Below, piece by piece: positions 55,901 to 64,000 of a DNA stretch of 64,000 nucleotides. The stretch is from Erwinia piriflorinigrans CFBP 5888 (GTDB lineage Bacteria; Pseudomonadota; Gammaproteobacteria; Enterobacterales; Enterobacteriaceae). The notes beneath the pieces were generated by a model. The model did no database searches. It had not been told where the DNA came from and saw nothing but the letters and a program-made list of their open reading frames with translations. The position numbers and the translations under genes were made by a program. Each line of letters begins with the position of its first letter. The stretch's first letter is position 1. Where the stretch lies: contig NZ_CAHS01000015.1 in assembly GCF_001050515.1 (NCBI RefSeq), forward strand, positions 124,001-188,000, given 5' to 3'.

Positions 55901-57202
55901 CTGCCGCTACAGGATACTAACGACCGCTATTTCGCCAACATTCAGAAAGACGGAACTTACTCCGTCGTGCCGCGCGTTCCCGCCGGAGAAATTACGCCGG
56001 ATGGCTTAATAGCTATCGGCCGGGTCGCCAAACGCTACAACCTTTACAGCAAAATTACCGGCGGGCAGCGCGTGGATCTGTTCGGCGCCCGTCTGGAACA
56101 GCTGCCGGAAATCTGGCAGCAGCTGGTCGATGCGGGGTTTGAAACTGGCCACGCCTACGGCAAATCACTGCGGACGGTGAAATCCTGCGTAGGTTCCAGC
56201 TGGTGTCGCTACGGCGTGCAGGACTCGACTTCGCTGGCACTCATACTGGAGAACCGTTACAAGGGGCTGCGCGCACCACACAAAATAAAGATGGCGGTCT
56301 CTGGATGCACTCGCGAATGCGCCGAGGCACAAAGTAAAGATGTCGGCGTGATTGCGACCGATAAAGGCTGGAATCTGTATGTCTGCGGCAACGGGGGAAT
56401 GAAACCACGTCACGCCGATCTTCTGGCACAGAGCATGAGCACCGGAGAGGTCATTCGCACGGTCGATCGTTTCCTGATGTTCTACATCCGCACCGCCGAT
56501 CGACTGCAACGCACCAGCACGTGGATGGATAATCTGCAAGGCGGCATGGACTATTTGCGTCAGGTCGTGCTGGAAGACAGCCTTCAAATCGCCGCCGAAC
56601 TGGAAAGCGAGATGAACCTGGTCGTCGACACCTACCAGTGTGAGTGGCAAACGACCCTCGCCGACCCCGATCGCCTGGCGTTATTTAAACCTTTCGTCAA
56701 CAGCGAACAGCCGGATGAATCGGTGGTGATGGTGCCAGAGCGTCAACAGATCCGCCCGGCGACTTATGAGGAGCGTCAGGCATTCTCTCTGACAGATCAG
56801 GTGCAGCCACAGGAGATCGGTGAAGGTTGGGTAGACGTCTGTGACATTAGCCGTATCCCTGCCAACGCAGGCGTGGCGGCGCGCCTGGAGGGCCAGCAGA
56901 TTGCACTGTTTCACCTGCCTGACCATCCTCAACGGGTATTTGCCCTGAGTAATCATGAACCAGGCAGCGACGCTAACGTATTAGCGCGCGGATTAGTGGG
57001 CGATGTAAAAGGCGAGCCGGTGATCATTTCGCCGCTGTACAAACGGCGCTTTCGCCTACAGGACGGTTGCAGTATCGATGATGCCGACACTGCATTGCGC
57101 GTTTGGCCAGTCAAAATCGACAATGGCCGCGTTTGGGTGCGAAAACAGCCAGCAGCGAAGGCCGATAATACCGCGACCGCCATTCAGACGGTTAGCTTAT
57201 GA
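53000..57202 (+). CDS. nasB: NasC-NasB-NirD fused nitrite reductase polypeptide
   Basis: Single 1400-residue frame for assimilatory nitrate/nitrite reduction. Residues 1-about 415 form a NasC-like FAD/NADH oxidoreductase (GNGMAGIRL; VVIGGGVLGIEAAAALAL). From Met424 (nt 54269) a NirB-type nitrite reductase begins: FAD/NADH domain (GHGMVGHH; GGGLLGLEAANAL), a [2Fe-2S] BFD domain near 846 (CSCHHVS...CGGC), a second BFD-like segment, and siroheme/[4Fe-4S] ligands near 1061 and 1100 (SCVGSSWC; GCTRECAE). Residues after about 1276 are a NirD/Rieske-like domain without cluster ligands. AGGA lies 8 nt before the internal ATG, so separate NasB may also be made. Confidence 0.88.
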   Translation: MDKPVLIVIGNGMAGIRLVEKLCELAPERYRIHIIGDEPQGAYNRILLTPVLSGEKSFADIVTHEASWYQQHKVTFIADTSVTEICREARTVKAGDKTLAYDHLVIATGSLPFMPPLPGDSLAGIYGFRTQQDVEQILLPHYREQTAVVIGGGVLGIEAAAALALRGMAVTLLHQGTHLMDRQLDRQAAELLLNSLSARGIKTLLQAKTSGYIGDAAGNVQAVMLDDGREIRAQRVVVAAGVRPNTALGKSAGLLCDRGIRVNGEMQTSDPHISAIGECCQLGEMTFGLLAPCWQQAGILAARLAGVITVPHDGGIVPLRLKVTGLNLFCAGELNSDEAAQIHSTFDPVNSDYRRLLFRKNQLAGVLLWGDIRDGPRYLSSLGRSQTDPARLSVFSPVAESVPSQRQPVTPEQSPIKVTRSFAMSKPVLVMAGHGMVGHHFLQQLVTHELHLQYQVIVFAEETSPAYDRVHLSELFSGRSAKSLSMVEDGFFESNGIELRLGCGVDRVDTRHRFVVDRFGHQTAYDLLVLATGSYPFVPAIPGNDAPGCMVYRTLDDLVSIEACAQQGKVGVVVGGGLLGLEAANALKHLGLQTHVVEFAPRLMGVQLDEDGAGMLRRKIEALGVQVHTGKETRCIVAGEESCYRMEFADGGHLETDLVLFSAGIRPNDRLAKESGLEVGPRGGIVINDRCQTSDSAVFAIGECALWNGQIFGLVAPGYQMARTLADTLSGSEAAFKGADMSTKLKLLGVEVASIGDAHGRAPGSQSYSWINGPEEVYKKIVVSQDRKRLLGAVLVGDSREYSTLLQMMLNDMPLPANPEGLILPAAAGAASQSLGVAALPDGAQICSCHHVSKADICNAVKEGNADIAAIKACTKAATGCGGCAALTKQVMEFALAGMGVEVKKDICEHYAYSRQELYHLVRIGNIRSWDELLGKHGRGKGCEICKPLVGSILASCWNDYLLKPQHLPLQDTNDRYFANIQKDGTYSVVPRVPAGEITPDGLIAIGRVAKRYNLYSKITGGQRVDLFGARLEQLPEIWQQLVDAGFETGHAYGKSLRTVKSCVGSSWCRYGVQDSTSLALILENRYKGLRAPHKIKMAVSGCTRECAEAQSKDVGVIATDKGWNLYVCGNGGMKPRHADLLAQSMSTGEVIRTVDRFLMFYIRTADRLQRTSTWMDNLQGGMDYLRQVVLEDSLQIAAELESEMNLVVDTYQCEWQTTLADPDRLALFKPFVNSEQPDESVVMVPERQQIRPATYEERQAFSLTDQVQPQEIGEGWVDVCDISRIPANAGVAARLEGQQIALFHLPDHPQRVFALSNHEPGSDANVLARGLVGDVKGEPVIISPLYKRRFRLQDGCSIDDADTALRVWPVKIDNGRVWVRKQPAAKADNTATAIQTVSL
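55817..55824 (+). other. KOPS motif (FtsK-orienting)
   Basis: GGGAAGGG on the + strand inside the nasCB frame, 5 kb before dif and pointing toward it. Confidence 0.5.
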
Positions 57203-59865
57203 CATGTTTTCCAACTGCGGTTTCAACCACCTGCGCCTACTGCGGCGTGGGGTGCGGCGTCCGGATGCAGCCGCAGGCTGAAGGCTTCACGGCCAGCGGC
57301 GAATTGTCGCACCCGGCCAATCTGGGAAAGCTGTGCGTCAAAGGCGCTGCCCTGGGTGAAACCCTGAACTTAACCGGGCGCTTATTGCAGCCAGAAATCA
57401 GGCGCGTGCCGGTTAGCTGGTCACAGGCGCTGGATGCCGTGGCGCAGGGACTACAGGATACCATTCGCGAACACGGCCCACAGTCCGTTGCATTCTATGG
57501 TTCCGGCCAACTGCTGACTGAAGATTATTATGTCGCTAATAAACTGATGAAAGGATTTATCGGTAGCGGAAACATGGATACCAATTCGCGGCTGTGTATG
57601 GCTTCTGCGGTTGTCGGGTATAAGCGTGCCTTTGGTGCCGATGCGGTTCCTTGCAGCTATCAGGATTTGGATAAGGCCGATTGCGTGATTATCACCGGCT
57701 CCAATACCGCCTGGGCGCACCCGGTGGTGTATCAGCGCATCGCTCAGGCTAAAAAAGAGCGGCCGGACATGCACATTATCGTTATCGATCCCCGGCACAC
57801 CGCCAGCTGTGATATTGCCGATCTCCATCTGCCGTTGCGCCCCGGTAGCGATGCGGCACTGTTTTGCAGCGCGCTGAATGCCATGAAAGAACATAACAAA
57901 ATCGATAGCGATTTTTTGCAGCAGCATACCCAGGGGGCAGAAGAAACGTTAACAGCGGCACAACAATGGACTGTGGAGAAGACCGCAGAATTTTGCGGGC
58001 TGTCGGTGAAACGATTACAGGCTTTTTATCAGATGATTTTGGCCAGTGACCGCTTGATCACGCTATTTTCGATGGGCATTAACCAGTCCAGCTCAGGTGT
58101 GGATAAGTGCAATGCAATCATCAATCTCCATCTGGCCAGCGGCAAGATAGGACGCGAAGGCTGTGGTCCGTTTTCGATAACCGGTCAGCCAAACGCGATG
58201 GGGGGAAGGGAAGTTGGCGGGCTTGCCAATCAGCTAGCGGCACATATGGCTTTCTTGCCAGAGGATGTTGACCGAGTGGGCCGTTTTTGGGGAAGCACCA
58301 ACGTTGCCTCCGCACCGGGGCTCAATGCCGTGGACATGTTCCGCGCTATCGAAGAAGGGCAAATAAAAGCGGTATGGATTATGGGGACGAATCCGGTTGT
58401 GTCGCTTCCCGATGCCGACCGCGTGCGGGCGGCGTTAACTCGCTGCCCGCTGGTGATTGTCTCCGACATCATGCGCGATACCGACACCACGCAGGTTGCG
58501 CATATTTGCCTGCCCGCGCTTGGATGGGGTGAGAAGAGCGGTACGGTGACGAATTCAGAGCGCTGCATTTCGCGCCAGCGGGCTTTTTTGCCAGCGCCCG
58601 GTGAAGCAAAACCGGACTGGTGGATAGTCAGTCAGGTCGCCCAGCGTCTTGGATTCGTAGAGGCGTTTTCCTATCAGCATCCCGCTGAAATTTTTCGCGA
58701 ACACGCGCGGCTGTCAGGATATGAAAATGAAGGGACGCGCGCTTTTAATATCAGTGGGCTGGCACAGCTATCCAACGAGCAATGGCACGAGATGAACCCG
58801 ATCCAGTGGCCGGTGAATGCCAACGCGCCGCTGGGAACGTTGCGCCTGTTCACCGATGGTCAATTCTATTTTCCTGACGGCAAGGCTCAGCTGATCCCCA
58901 TTACGCCACGGCTGCCGGTAAACCTGCCGACGATTTTCTACCCGCTGGTGATGAACACCGGCAGGGTGCGCGATCAGTGGCATACCATGACCCGGACGGG
59001 TAAATCTGCACGCCTGATGCAACATATCAGCGAACCGTTTTGCCAGTATCATCCTGACGACTGTCCTTCCGCACAGGAGGGCGATTTGCTGCGCGTTTCC
59101 TCTGCATATGGCTGGCTACTGCTGCGCGCCCAGCCGGACAGCCTGCAACCGCGCGGGAGTGTCTTTGTGCCGATGCACTGGAATAACCAGTTCAGCCAGC
59201 AGGCCCGCGTAGATTCTCTTATCGCCGCATGCACCGATCCGCTTTCAGGCCAGCCGGAAAGTAAGCAGATGCCCGTGCGTATTCAGCGTTGGCATGCGGC
59301 GTGGCAGGGCGAAATTTTTTTGCGTGACCAGCATGCCATGCCACCCGCAACGGCCTTTTGGAGCAGGATCACGCAGCAGGGCGTAACGCACTTCACATTG
59401 GCTGATTCATCAAAACCCACGGACTGGTTTGACTGGCTTAGCCAACGGTTTGGCATCGAAAAATGGCAAAATCAGACGGCGCGTCTGGGTGAACACGGCT
59501 TTAATCTGTTGGCATGGGAAAACGGTGAATTGCAATTGGCCTTTTATGCTCACCGTCACCGGCCCGCACCAGACCGCCAGGCGGTTATCTCGGCATTTTC
59601 CATGCCCCCAGACGGCCCGCAACAGCGGCTGGCTTTGCTGGGCGGTCGTGCAGGGGACGGGAAAGCGGCCTGTGGCGCAATCATTTGTAGCTGTTTTGCG
59701 ATAGATGAAATAGCTATCGGCGATGCCATACGGCAGGGGTGCCATAGCGTGCAACAGCTGGGGGGTAAACTGAAGTGTGGAACTCACTGCGGTTCATGCG
59801 TTCCTGAACTTAAAAAACTCATTACCCGACAGCTTAAGACGCTGGCGGTGGGAGATAACCGATGA
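57199..59865 (+). CDS. nasA: Assimilatory nitrate reductase catalytic subunit
   Basis: Cytoplasmic molybdenum enzyme reducing nitrate to nitrite, 888 residues. The N-terminal [4Fe-4S] site has C12, C15, C19 and C46 (CAYCGVGC; KLCVKG). The bis-MGD domains follow (YGSGQLLTEDYYVANKLMKG; MGINQSSSGVDKCNAIINLH). A C-terminal BFD-type [2Fe-2S] domain begins near residue 829 (CSCFAIDE...CGTHCGSC), as in Klebsiella NasA. The ATG overlaps the stop codon of the nasCB frame (ATGA), indicating translational coupling. Confidence 0.95.
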   Translation: MTCFPTAVSTTCAYCGVGCGVRMQPQAEGFTASGELSHPANLGKLCVKGAALGETLNLTGRLLQPEIRRVPVSWSQALDAVAQGLQDTIREHGPQSVAFYGSGQLLTEDYYVANKLMKGFIGSGNMDTNSRLCMASAVVGYKRAFGADAVPCSYQDLDKADCVIITGSNTAWAHPVVYQRIAQAKKERPDMHIIVIDPRHTASCDIADLHLPLRPGSDAALFCSALNAMKEHNKIDSDFLQQHTQGAEETLTAAQQWTVEKTAEFCGLSVKRLQAFYQMILASDRLITLFSMGINQSSSGVDKCNAIINLHLASGKIGREGCGPFSITGQPNAMGGREVGGLANQLAAHMAFLPEDVDRVGRFWGSTNVASAPGLNAVDMFRAIEEGQIKAVWIMGTNPVVSLPDADRVRAALTRCPLVIVSDIMRDTDTTQVAHICLPALGWGEKSGTVTNSERCISRQRAFLPAPGEAKPDWWIVSQVAQRLGFVEAFSYQHPAEIFREHARLSGYENEGTRAFNISGLAQLSNEQWHEMNPIQWPVNANAPLGTLRLFTDGQFYFPDGKAQLIPITPRLPVNLPTIFYPLVMNTGRVRDQWHTMTRTGKSARLMQHISEPFCQYHPDDCPSAQEGDLLRVSSAYGWLLLRAQPDSLQPRGSVFVPMHWNNQFSQQARVDSLIAACTDPLSGQPESKQMPVRIQRWHAAWQGEIFLRDQHAMPPATAFWSRITQQGVTHFTLADSSKPTDWFDWLSQRFGIEKWQNQTARLGEHGFNLLAWENGELQLAFYAHRHRPAPDRQAVISAFSMPPDGPQQRLALLGGRAGDGKAACGAIICSCFAIDEIAIGDAIRQGCHSVQQLGGKLKCGTHCGSCVPELKKLITRQLKTLAVGDNR
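58203..58210 (+). other. KOPS motif (FtsK-orienting)
   Basis: GGGAAGGG on the + strand inside nasA, 2.7 kb before dif and pointing toward it. Confidence 0.5.
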
Positions 59866-60740
59866 ACAGGCTCAAGCAACCTTTGGCGATACCGCAGTGG
59901 ACCCGCACTTTTGCGCAAATAATAACGATGGCGAACCAGAAACATCCGGTTTGCGGTGGTGAAGTCTGGCTGGTTGGTGCCGGGCCAGGAGATGTCGAGC
60001 TTTTGACCTTAAAAGCGTTTCGAGTGATTCAACAGGCCGATGTTGTCGTATTTGACCGGCTGGTATCAGACCCGATTATGGCGCTGGTTCCTGAGAATGC
60101 GCTGCGCATTGATGTGGGTAAATCGATGCGAAATCATACGGTTGGGCAGGAGGAAATCAATCAGCTGCTGGTCAGTCTGGCGCAGAACGGCCATCGCGTG
60201 GTGCGGCTTAAAGGGGGCGATCCGTTTATTTTTGGTCGCGGTGGTGAGGAGATGATCCATTGCCAGCAGCACAACGTTGCATGCCATATCGTGCCGGGCA
60301 TCACCGCAGCAATGGGTTGTGCCGCCGCCAGCGGTATTTCCTTAACACATCGTGGATTAGCGCAGTCCGTAAGATTTATTACCGGTCATAATGCTCAGGG
60401 TGAATCAGAGCCTGACTGGTCGAAACTGGTGGCAAGCCGTCAAACGCTGGTGTTTTACATGGGTATTTCCAATATTAGTCAAATTAGCCAGCAATTAATC
60501 GCTCATGGATTGAGTAAAGCAACGCCAGCCGCTGTTATTGAGCGAGGAACTCAGCCTGAACAGCGGACGATCGCCGGGCGGCTTGATGAGTTAGCGCAGC
60601 TGGTGACAAGTCATAAAGTGGAAGCCCCGGCATTACTGATTATCGGAGAGGTGGTCAGTATGTACCGGGGAAAGGATGCTGGGGAAAATGCTCACCGGGA
60701 TAGGCCAACTGTTACGGAGCTATGCTCACTGAGTGAGTAG
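59862..60740 (+). CDS. cobA: Uroporphyrinogen-III C-methyltransferase
   Basis: SAM-dependent enzyme (SUMT) that methylates uroporphyrinogen III to precorrin-2, the precursor of siroheme. The 292-residue protein has VWLVGAGPGDVELLTLKA near residue 31, VVRLKGGDPFIFGRGGEE and the GITAAMGCAAASGISLTHRG segment. It lacks the dehydrogenase/ferrochelatase half of CysG. The start overlaps the nasA stop codon (ATGA), tying siroheme supply to nitrite reductase production. The first 25 residues precede the conserved domain and are of doubtful value. Confidence 0.92.
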   Translation: MNRLKQPLAIPQWTRTFAQIITMANQKHPVCGGEVWLVGAGPGDVELLTLKAFRVIQQADVVVFDRLVSDPIMALVPENALRIDVGKSMRNHTVGQEEINQLLVSLAQNGHRVVRLKGGDPFIFGRGGEEMIHCQQHNVACHIVPGITAAMGCAAASGISLTHRGLAQSVRFITGHNAQGESEPDWSKLVASRQTLVFYMGISNISQISQQLIAHGLSKATPAAVIERGTQPEQRTIAGRLDELAQLVTSHKVEAPALLIIGEVVSMYRGKDAGENAHRDRPTVTELCSLSE

Positions 60741-61054
60741 GGGCAATAGGGTGCAACAGCAGAATAGCAAGCTGTTCACTGATAGCCGTGTACAGAGTAA
60801 AGACAACGTCGAGCAGCGAAATGATATGGGGGAGGTCAGTAGTTTGAGCTTCGTCTGTAAGAGATATATGGACTTAGCACTCATAAAATGCAATTTAACA
60901 TAATATACATTATGCGCACCATAATAGCGGTACGTAAAATCTGATACCCAATCGTTATCAGATACCTCCGAGTGTTGCTCTGGTTGTCGCTGCCCGCAAT
61001 AAAATGCAGAATGTCACCTTTGTTATACAATCACCATAAAAAGAGATAATTGCT
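60741..61054. other. Gene-free interval holding dif
   Basis: The 314 bp between cobA and the carbonic anhydrase gene contain no gene. The dif site is near the middle. Confidence 0.8.
60893..60920 (-). other. dif: dif chromosome dimer resolution site
   Basis: Read on the minus strand, this 28-bp stretch is identical to E. coli dif. The XerC arm GGTGCGCATAA is at 60920-60910, the 6-bp central region TGTATA at 60909-60904, and the XerD arm TTATGTTAAAT at 60903-60893. XerCD recombination here, activated by FtsK, resolves chromosome dimers at division. It marks the functional terminus and implies the whole window is near the replication end point. Confidence 0.97.
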
Positions 61055-61690
61055 ATGCAACACATTGTCGAAGGCTTCCTGAACTTCCAGAAAGATATTT
61101 TCCCGGAACAGAAAGAGTTGTTCCGTAGTCTCGCCTCAAGTCAGAATCCCAAAGCGCTGTTTATCTCCTGTTCAGATAGCCGGCTGGTGCCAGAACTGGT
61201 CACCCAGCAGGATCCTGGCCAGCTGTTTGTTATCCGTAATGCCGGAAATATCGTACCTTCCTTTGGCCCGGAGCCAGGCGGCGTATCTGCCACTATCGAA
61301 TATGCCGTCGTTGCGCTGGGTATCAGCGATATTGTGATTTGTGGTCACTCAAATTGCGGTGCAATGAAGGCGATTGCTACCTGTCAGTGCCTGGCACCGA
61401 TGCCCGCCGTAGAACACTGGCTGCGTTATGCGGACGCCGCCAAAGCGGTGATCGAGAAGAAAACCTATGACACTGAAGAAGACAAAGTGAACGCGATGGT
61501 GCAGGAAAATGTTATTGCCCAGCTGAACAATATCAAAACGCACCCCTCTGTTGCCGTTGGCCTGCGTAACAACGCACTGCGCCTGCACGGCTGGGTGTAT
61601 GATATTGAAAGCGGCGCAATCCGTGCACTGGATAAGGACAGCAAAAAGTTTGTTCTGCTATCTGATAATCCGCAGGTTTATTTCGAGTAA
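61055..61690 (+). CDS. cynT: Beta-class carbonic anhydrase
   Basis: Zinc enzyme interconverting CO2 and bicarbonate, 211 residues. The zinc ligands Cys39, His98 and Cys101 are visible in ISCSDSRL and CGHSNCGAM, with the Asp41/Arg43 dyad in the first motif. It is closest in pattern to CynT/IcfA-like enzymes, though no cyanase (cynS) or cynR adjoins it, so the symbol is by similarity only. AAGAGATAATTGCT precedes the ATG. Confidence 0.88.
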   Translation: MQHIVEGFLNFQKDIFPEQKELFRSLASSQNPKALFISCSDSRLVPELVTQQDPGQLFVIRNAGNIVPSFGPEPGGVSATIEYAVVALGISDIVICGHSNCGAMKAIATCQCLAPMPAVEHWLRYADAAKAVIEKKTYDTEEDKVNAMVQENVIAQLNNIKTHPSVAVGLRNNALRLHGWVYDIESGAIRALDKDSKKFVLLSDNPQVYFE

Positions 61691-61761
61691 TTTCTCGCGG
61701 CAAGGATGCCCTTTCTCACCAGTTCGGCACACAGCCATCCTAAACATGCAGCCAGGTTAGC

Positions 61762-62211
61762 CTAACCGAACTGCTGCTGGTGTTTTTTCTTGCGTGCCAG
61801 ATAGTCTTTATCCGCACGTATTTGATCCCAGTGGGTTTTGAAAATAGCGGCGGCAGCAGCTTTCTCTTCGTCAAGTTGATAAGGCAAGATCTTACGCTGC
61901 GCATCATACTTTCGGCCACCAGGATGATTCGCATATCGACGTGCTCTGGTATACCCCATCTGGATGAATTTTCGCGCCATATCCATGCCGACAAAGTCAT
62001 CGTCATCACGGTAGGATTCAAAAAGCTGCATGATTTTTTTTGCGGAAATATCTGCCACCTCAGGCGTTTTGAATCGCCAATGGGGAAGGATTTCACTTTT
62101 ATAGGGTTCGACCATCAAAACACCCTGCTCTCCTCGGCCAACCTGATACTTTTCAGGATGCTGGCGAAAATCTGTGCTCTCAAAATCCTGCTGGTAATCA
62201 AACTCCTTCAT
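61762..62211 (-). CDS. DUF4385 family protein
   Basis: Cytoplasmic protein of unknown function, 149 residues. Strongly conserved family blocks are visible: MKEFDYQQDFESTDFRQHPE at the N terminus, GVLMVEPYKSEILPHWRFKT and DDFVGMDMARKFIQMGYTRA. No signal peptide or membrane segment. I start at ATG 62211, 5 nt after AAGG; the frame is open for 66 further codons, but that part has no family similarity. It appears monocistronic. Confidence 0.85.
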   Translation of the reverse strand: MKEFDYQQDFESTDFRQHPEKYQVGRGEQGVLMVEPYKSEILPHWRFKTPEVADISAKKIMQLFESYRDDDDFVGMDMARKFIQMGYTRARRYANHPGGRKYDAQRKILPYQLDEEKAAAAAIFKTHWDQIRADKDYLARKKKHQQQFG

Positions 62212-62673
62212 GACGGCCTTATTCCTTAAGCTAGTTATCTCATTTAAGCCTGGCACATCAAAAGAGAAAATGTTGCCAGAGAGATATATCACCCTGGCCG
62301 CCCAGTAATTAAGTGCCATAAGCGCTATCTGCGGTGAATTTATTGCCCATGTAAGTGGCATTCTGTGCGTTGTTAAAGGGTGATTTTGCGAAATGCAATA
62401 AATAACCATTTAAACAGTAATGGTAAACAGGCACATTAACCATAATCTCATTATGGAATAGTTGATTTTAATAGAAAAAAACGTATTTTACCGTGCTGCT
62501 TAATAATTCCTCTATCATTTTTTAAATTAAATAAACCTCGAAAGTAATTAAAGTAATCAACGATTAACTAAAGATTATTGAGTTTTATCCAGAGATGTGA
62601 AAATAGTTCTTAACTTAGGGTTAAATTGCGTTAAAATATTATCTCATTTCTTTAACTCATATTGATATTTCTT
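62212..62673. promoter_or_regulatory. DUF4385-mqo divergent intergenic region
   Basis: This 462-bp interval is AT-rich (especially 62400-62640) and contains no convincing gene. It must hold the divergent promoters. I could not assign a specific operator. Confidence 0.45.
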
Positions 62674-64000
62674 ATGTCTAACACCAGAAAAACGATCCCC
62701 CTTCTCTCTTTGTCCGCGTTGCTGGTTTGCACCAGCACTTGGGCTGAAACTCCCGCCTCGCAAAAAACGGATGTACTGCTGATTGGCGGCGGCATTATGA
62801 GTGCTTCCCTGGGGACCTGGCTTCAGGAATTGCAGCCAGGCTGGAAGCAACTGATGGTGGAAAAACTCGACGGCGTGGCGCTGGAGTCTTCTAACGGTTG
62901 GAATAATGCCGGTACAGGTCACTCGGCAAACATGGAACTGAATTACACGCCTCAGCGTGCAGACGGTTCTATCGATTTCAGCAAAGCACTGGAAATCAAC
63001 GAGCAGTTTATGATTTCTCGTCAGTTCTGGACTGCTCAGGTGAAGCGCGGCATTCTCAACAACCCGCATTCATTCATTAACTCCACGCCACATATGAGTT
63101 TTGTCTGGGGTGATGACAACGTCAACTACCTGACCAAACGCTATGAAGCATTGCAGACGACGACTCTGTTCCAGGGGATGAAATTCTCTACCGACCAGAA
63201 CCAGATCAAGCAATGGTCACCGTTGATCATTGAAGGCCGCGACCCGCAGCAGAAAGTTGCCGCAACCTGGACGCCGGTCGGCACCGATGTGAATTACGGG
63301 GAGATCACCCGTCAGCTAATCGGCAGTCTGAAGAAAGACCAAAACTTCACGCTGGAAACCTCTGCCGAAGCAACTGAATTTAAACGTAATGCTGATAATT
63401 CATGGCATGTCACCATCTCCGATGTGAAAAGCGGTAAAGAACACAGCGTTGATGCAAAATACGTCTTTATCGGTGCTGGCGGCGGTGCGTTGAAACTGCT
63501 GCAAAAAACCGGTATCCCTGAAGCCGATAACTATGCAGGCTTCCCGGTGGGAGGTTCATTCCTGGTGAGTGAAAACCCTGAAGTGACCAAAGAGCACACG
63601 GAAAAGGTGTATGGTCAGGCTTCGGTTGGCGCACCGCCAATGTCCGTTCCGCATCTGGATGCTCGCTTTATTGACGGTAAGCGTGTCGTGCTGTTTGGAC
63701 CTTTTGCCACCTTCTCTACCAAGTTCCTGAAAAATGGTTCACTGTTTGATCTGCTGAGCACCACGACGGGCAGCAACTTTATGCCGATGACCCACGTTGG
63801 TCTGGATAACTTTGATCTGGTGAAATATCTGGTTGGTCAGGTCATGCTGAGTGATGATGACCGTTTTGCTGCGCTGAAAGAGTACTATCCAAATGCGCGT
63901 AAAGAGGACTGGAAACTGATTCAGGCCGGCCAGCGTGTACAGATCATTAAGAAAGATGCCGACAAAGGCGGCGTGCTGAAGCTGGGCACCGAAATTGTCA
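62674..64000 (+). CDS. mqo: Malate:quinone oxidoreductase (5' part, runs off window)
   Basis: FAD-dependent membrane-associated enzyme oxidising malate to oxaloacetate with electron transfer to quinone. About 442 codons are present, and the frame is open at the window end. The N terminus [20 protein letters not shown] is a signal-like segment found in enterobacterial Mqo, followed by the FAD motif [13 protein letters not shown] (residues about 36-48) and [17 protein letters not shown]. No stop occurs before 64000. It is the last feature of the window. Confidence 0.94.
   Translation, partial: MSNTRKTIPLLSLSALLVCTSTWAETPASQKTDVLLIGGGIMSASLGTWLQELQPGWKQLMVEKLDGVALESSNGWNNAGTGHSANMELNYTPQRADGSIDFSKALEINEQFMISRQFWTAQVKRGILNNPHSFINSTPHMSFVWGDDNVNYLTKRYEALQTTTLFQGMKFSTDQNQIKQWSPLIIEGRDPQQKVAATWTPVGTDVNYGEITRQLIGSLKKDQNFTLETSAEATEFKRNADNSWHVTISDVKSGKEHSVDAKYVFIGAGGGALKLLQKTGIPEADNYAGFPVGGSFLVSENPEVTKEHTEKVYGQASVGAPPMSVPHLDARFIDGKRVVLFGPFATFSTKFLKNGSLFDLLSTTTGSNFMPMTHVGLDNFDLVKYLVGQVMLSDDDRFAALKEYYPNARKEDWKLIQAGQRVQIIKKDADKGGVLKLGTEIV

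Noticed and set aside
62644-63069. 141-residue minus-strand frame at the start of mqo
   Set aside because: It is the antisense of the clear mqo coding sequence, which is missing from simple frame listings only because it runs off the window.
1-64000. CRISPR arrays, insertion sequences, prophage, tRNA or rRNA genes
   Set aside because: None seen in a reading of both strands; no transposase, integrase or repeat-spacer pattern was found.

Overview
This window comes from the replication-terminus region of a gammaproteobacterial chromosome, most likely an Erwiniaceae member (Erwinia or a close relative). Gene order and protein sequences follow Escherichia coli over long stretches: ydgJ, add, ydgA, fumC, tus, then ynfM/ynfL, mlc, bioD2, ynfD, ynfB, ydfG, dcp. 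They are interleaved with genes E. coli K-12 lacks or places elsewhere (fabV, hpxO, an assimilatory nas operon, a haemoglobin-type TonB receptor). Two sites anchor the location: a Tus-binding Ter site in front of tus (14994-15016) and a 28-bp sequence identical to E. coli dif (60893-60920). I saw no rRNA, tRNA, CRISPR array, insertion sequence or prophage.

Layout. 0.3-8.4 kb: arabinose catabolism (araBA, leftward) divergent from arabinose uptake and regulation (araFGH-araC, rightward), without araD. 8.4-15 kb: an oxidoreductase, adenosine deaminase, YdgA, fumarase C and Tus with its Ter site. 15-23 kb: an AT-rich DUF1460 lipoprotein, ynfM/ynfL, mlc, bioD2, and a LysR/MFS pair whose LysR gene carries a run of 16 C (16 G on the + strand). 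23-31 kb: ynfD, ynfB, ydfG, guaD, dcp, hpxO, an Asp/Glu-racemase-like gene and yeaL. 31-38 kb: a small unknown gene, a catabolic-type glutamate dehydrogenase, FabV, a bestrophin-like protein, a flavin monooxygenase and a GNAT protein. 38-46.8 kb: a Fur-box TonB receptor, a SelW-like protein, a TetR-controlled membrane/lipoprotein pair, an aminotransferase, an NAD(P)-binding protein, osmB and a HAD phosphatase. 46.9-60.7 kb: catalase and the nitrate assimilation cluster nasR-nasFED-nasCB(nirD)-nasA-cobA. 60.9-64 kb: dif, a carbonic anhydrase, a DUF4385 protein and the start of mqo.

How the genes work together. A nitrogen-scavenging theme runs through the window. guaD, hpxO with the racemase-like gene, and the nas operon are each preceded by sequences with correctly spaced GG/GC sigma-54 promoter elements and NtrC-like dyads. 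The nas leader also has a hexaloop hairpin followed by a strong terminator, the arrangement expected for NasR (ANTAR) antitermination. cobA supplies the siroheme precursor needed by nitrite reductase. In the nas operon, NasC, the NirB-type nitrite reductase and a NirD-like domain form one 1400-residue reading frame that still has a Shine-Dalgarno and ATG at the internal NasB start.

Terminus geometry is coherent. The Ter site should arrest forks moving leftward after they pass dif, and all five GGGNAGGG (KOPS) motifs I found lie left of dif on the + strand, pointing toward it.
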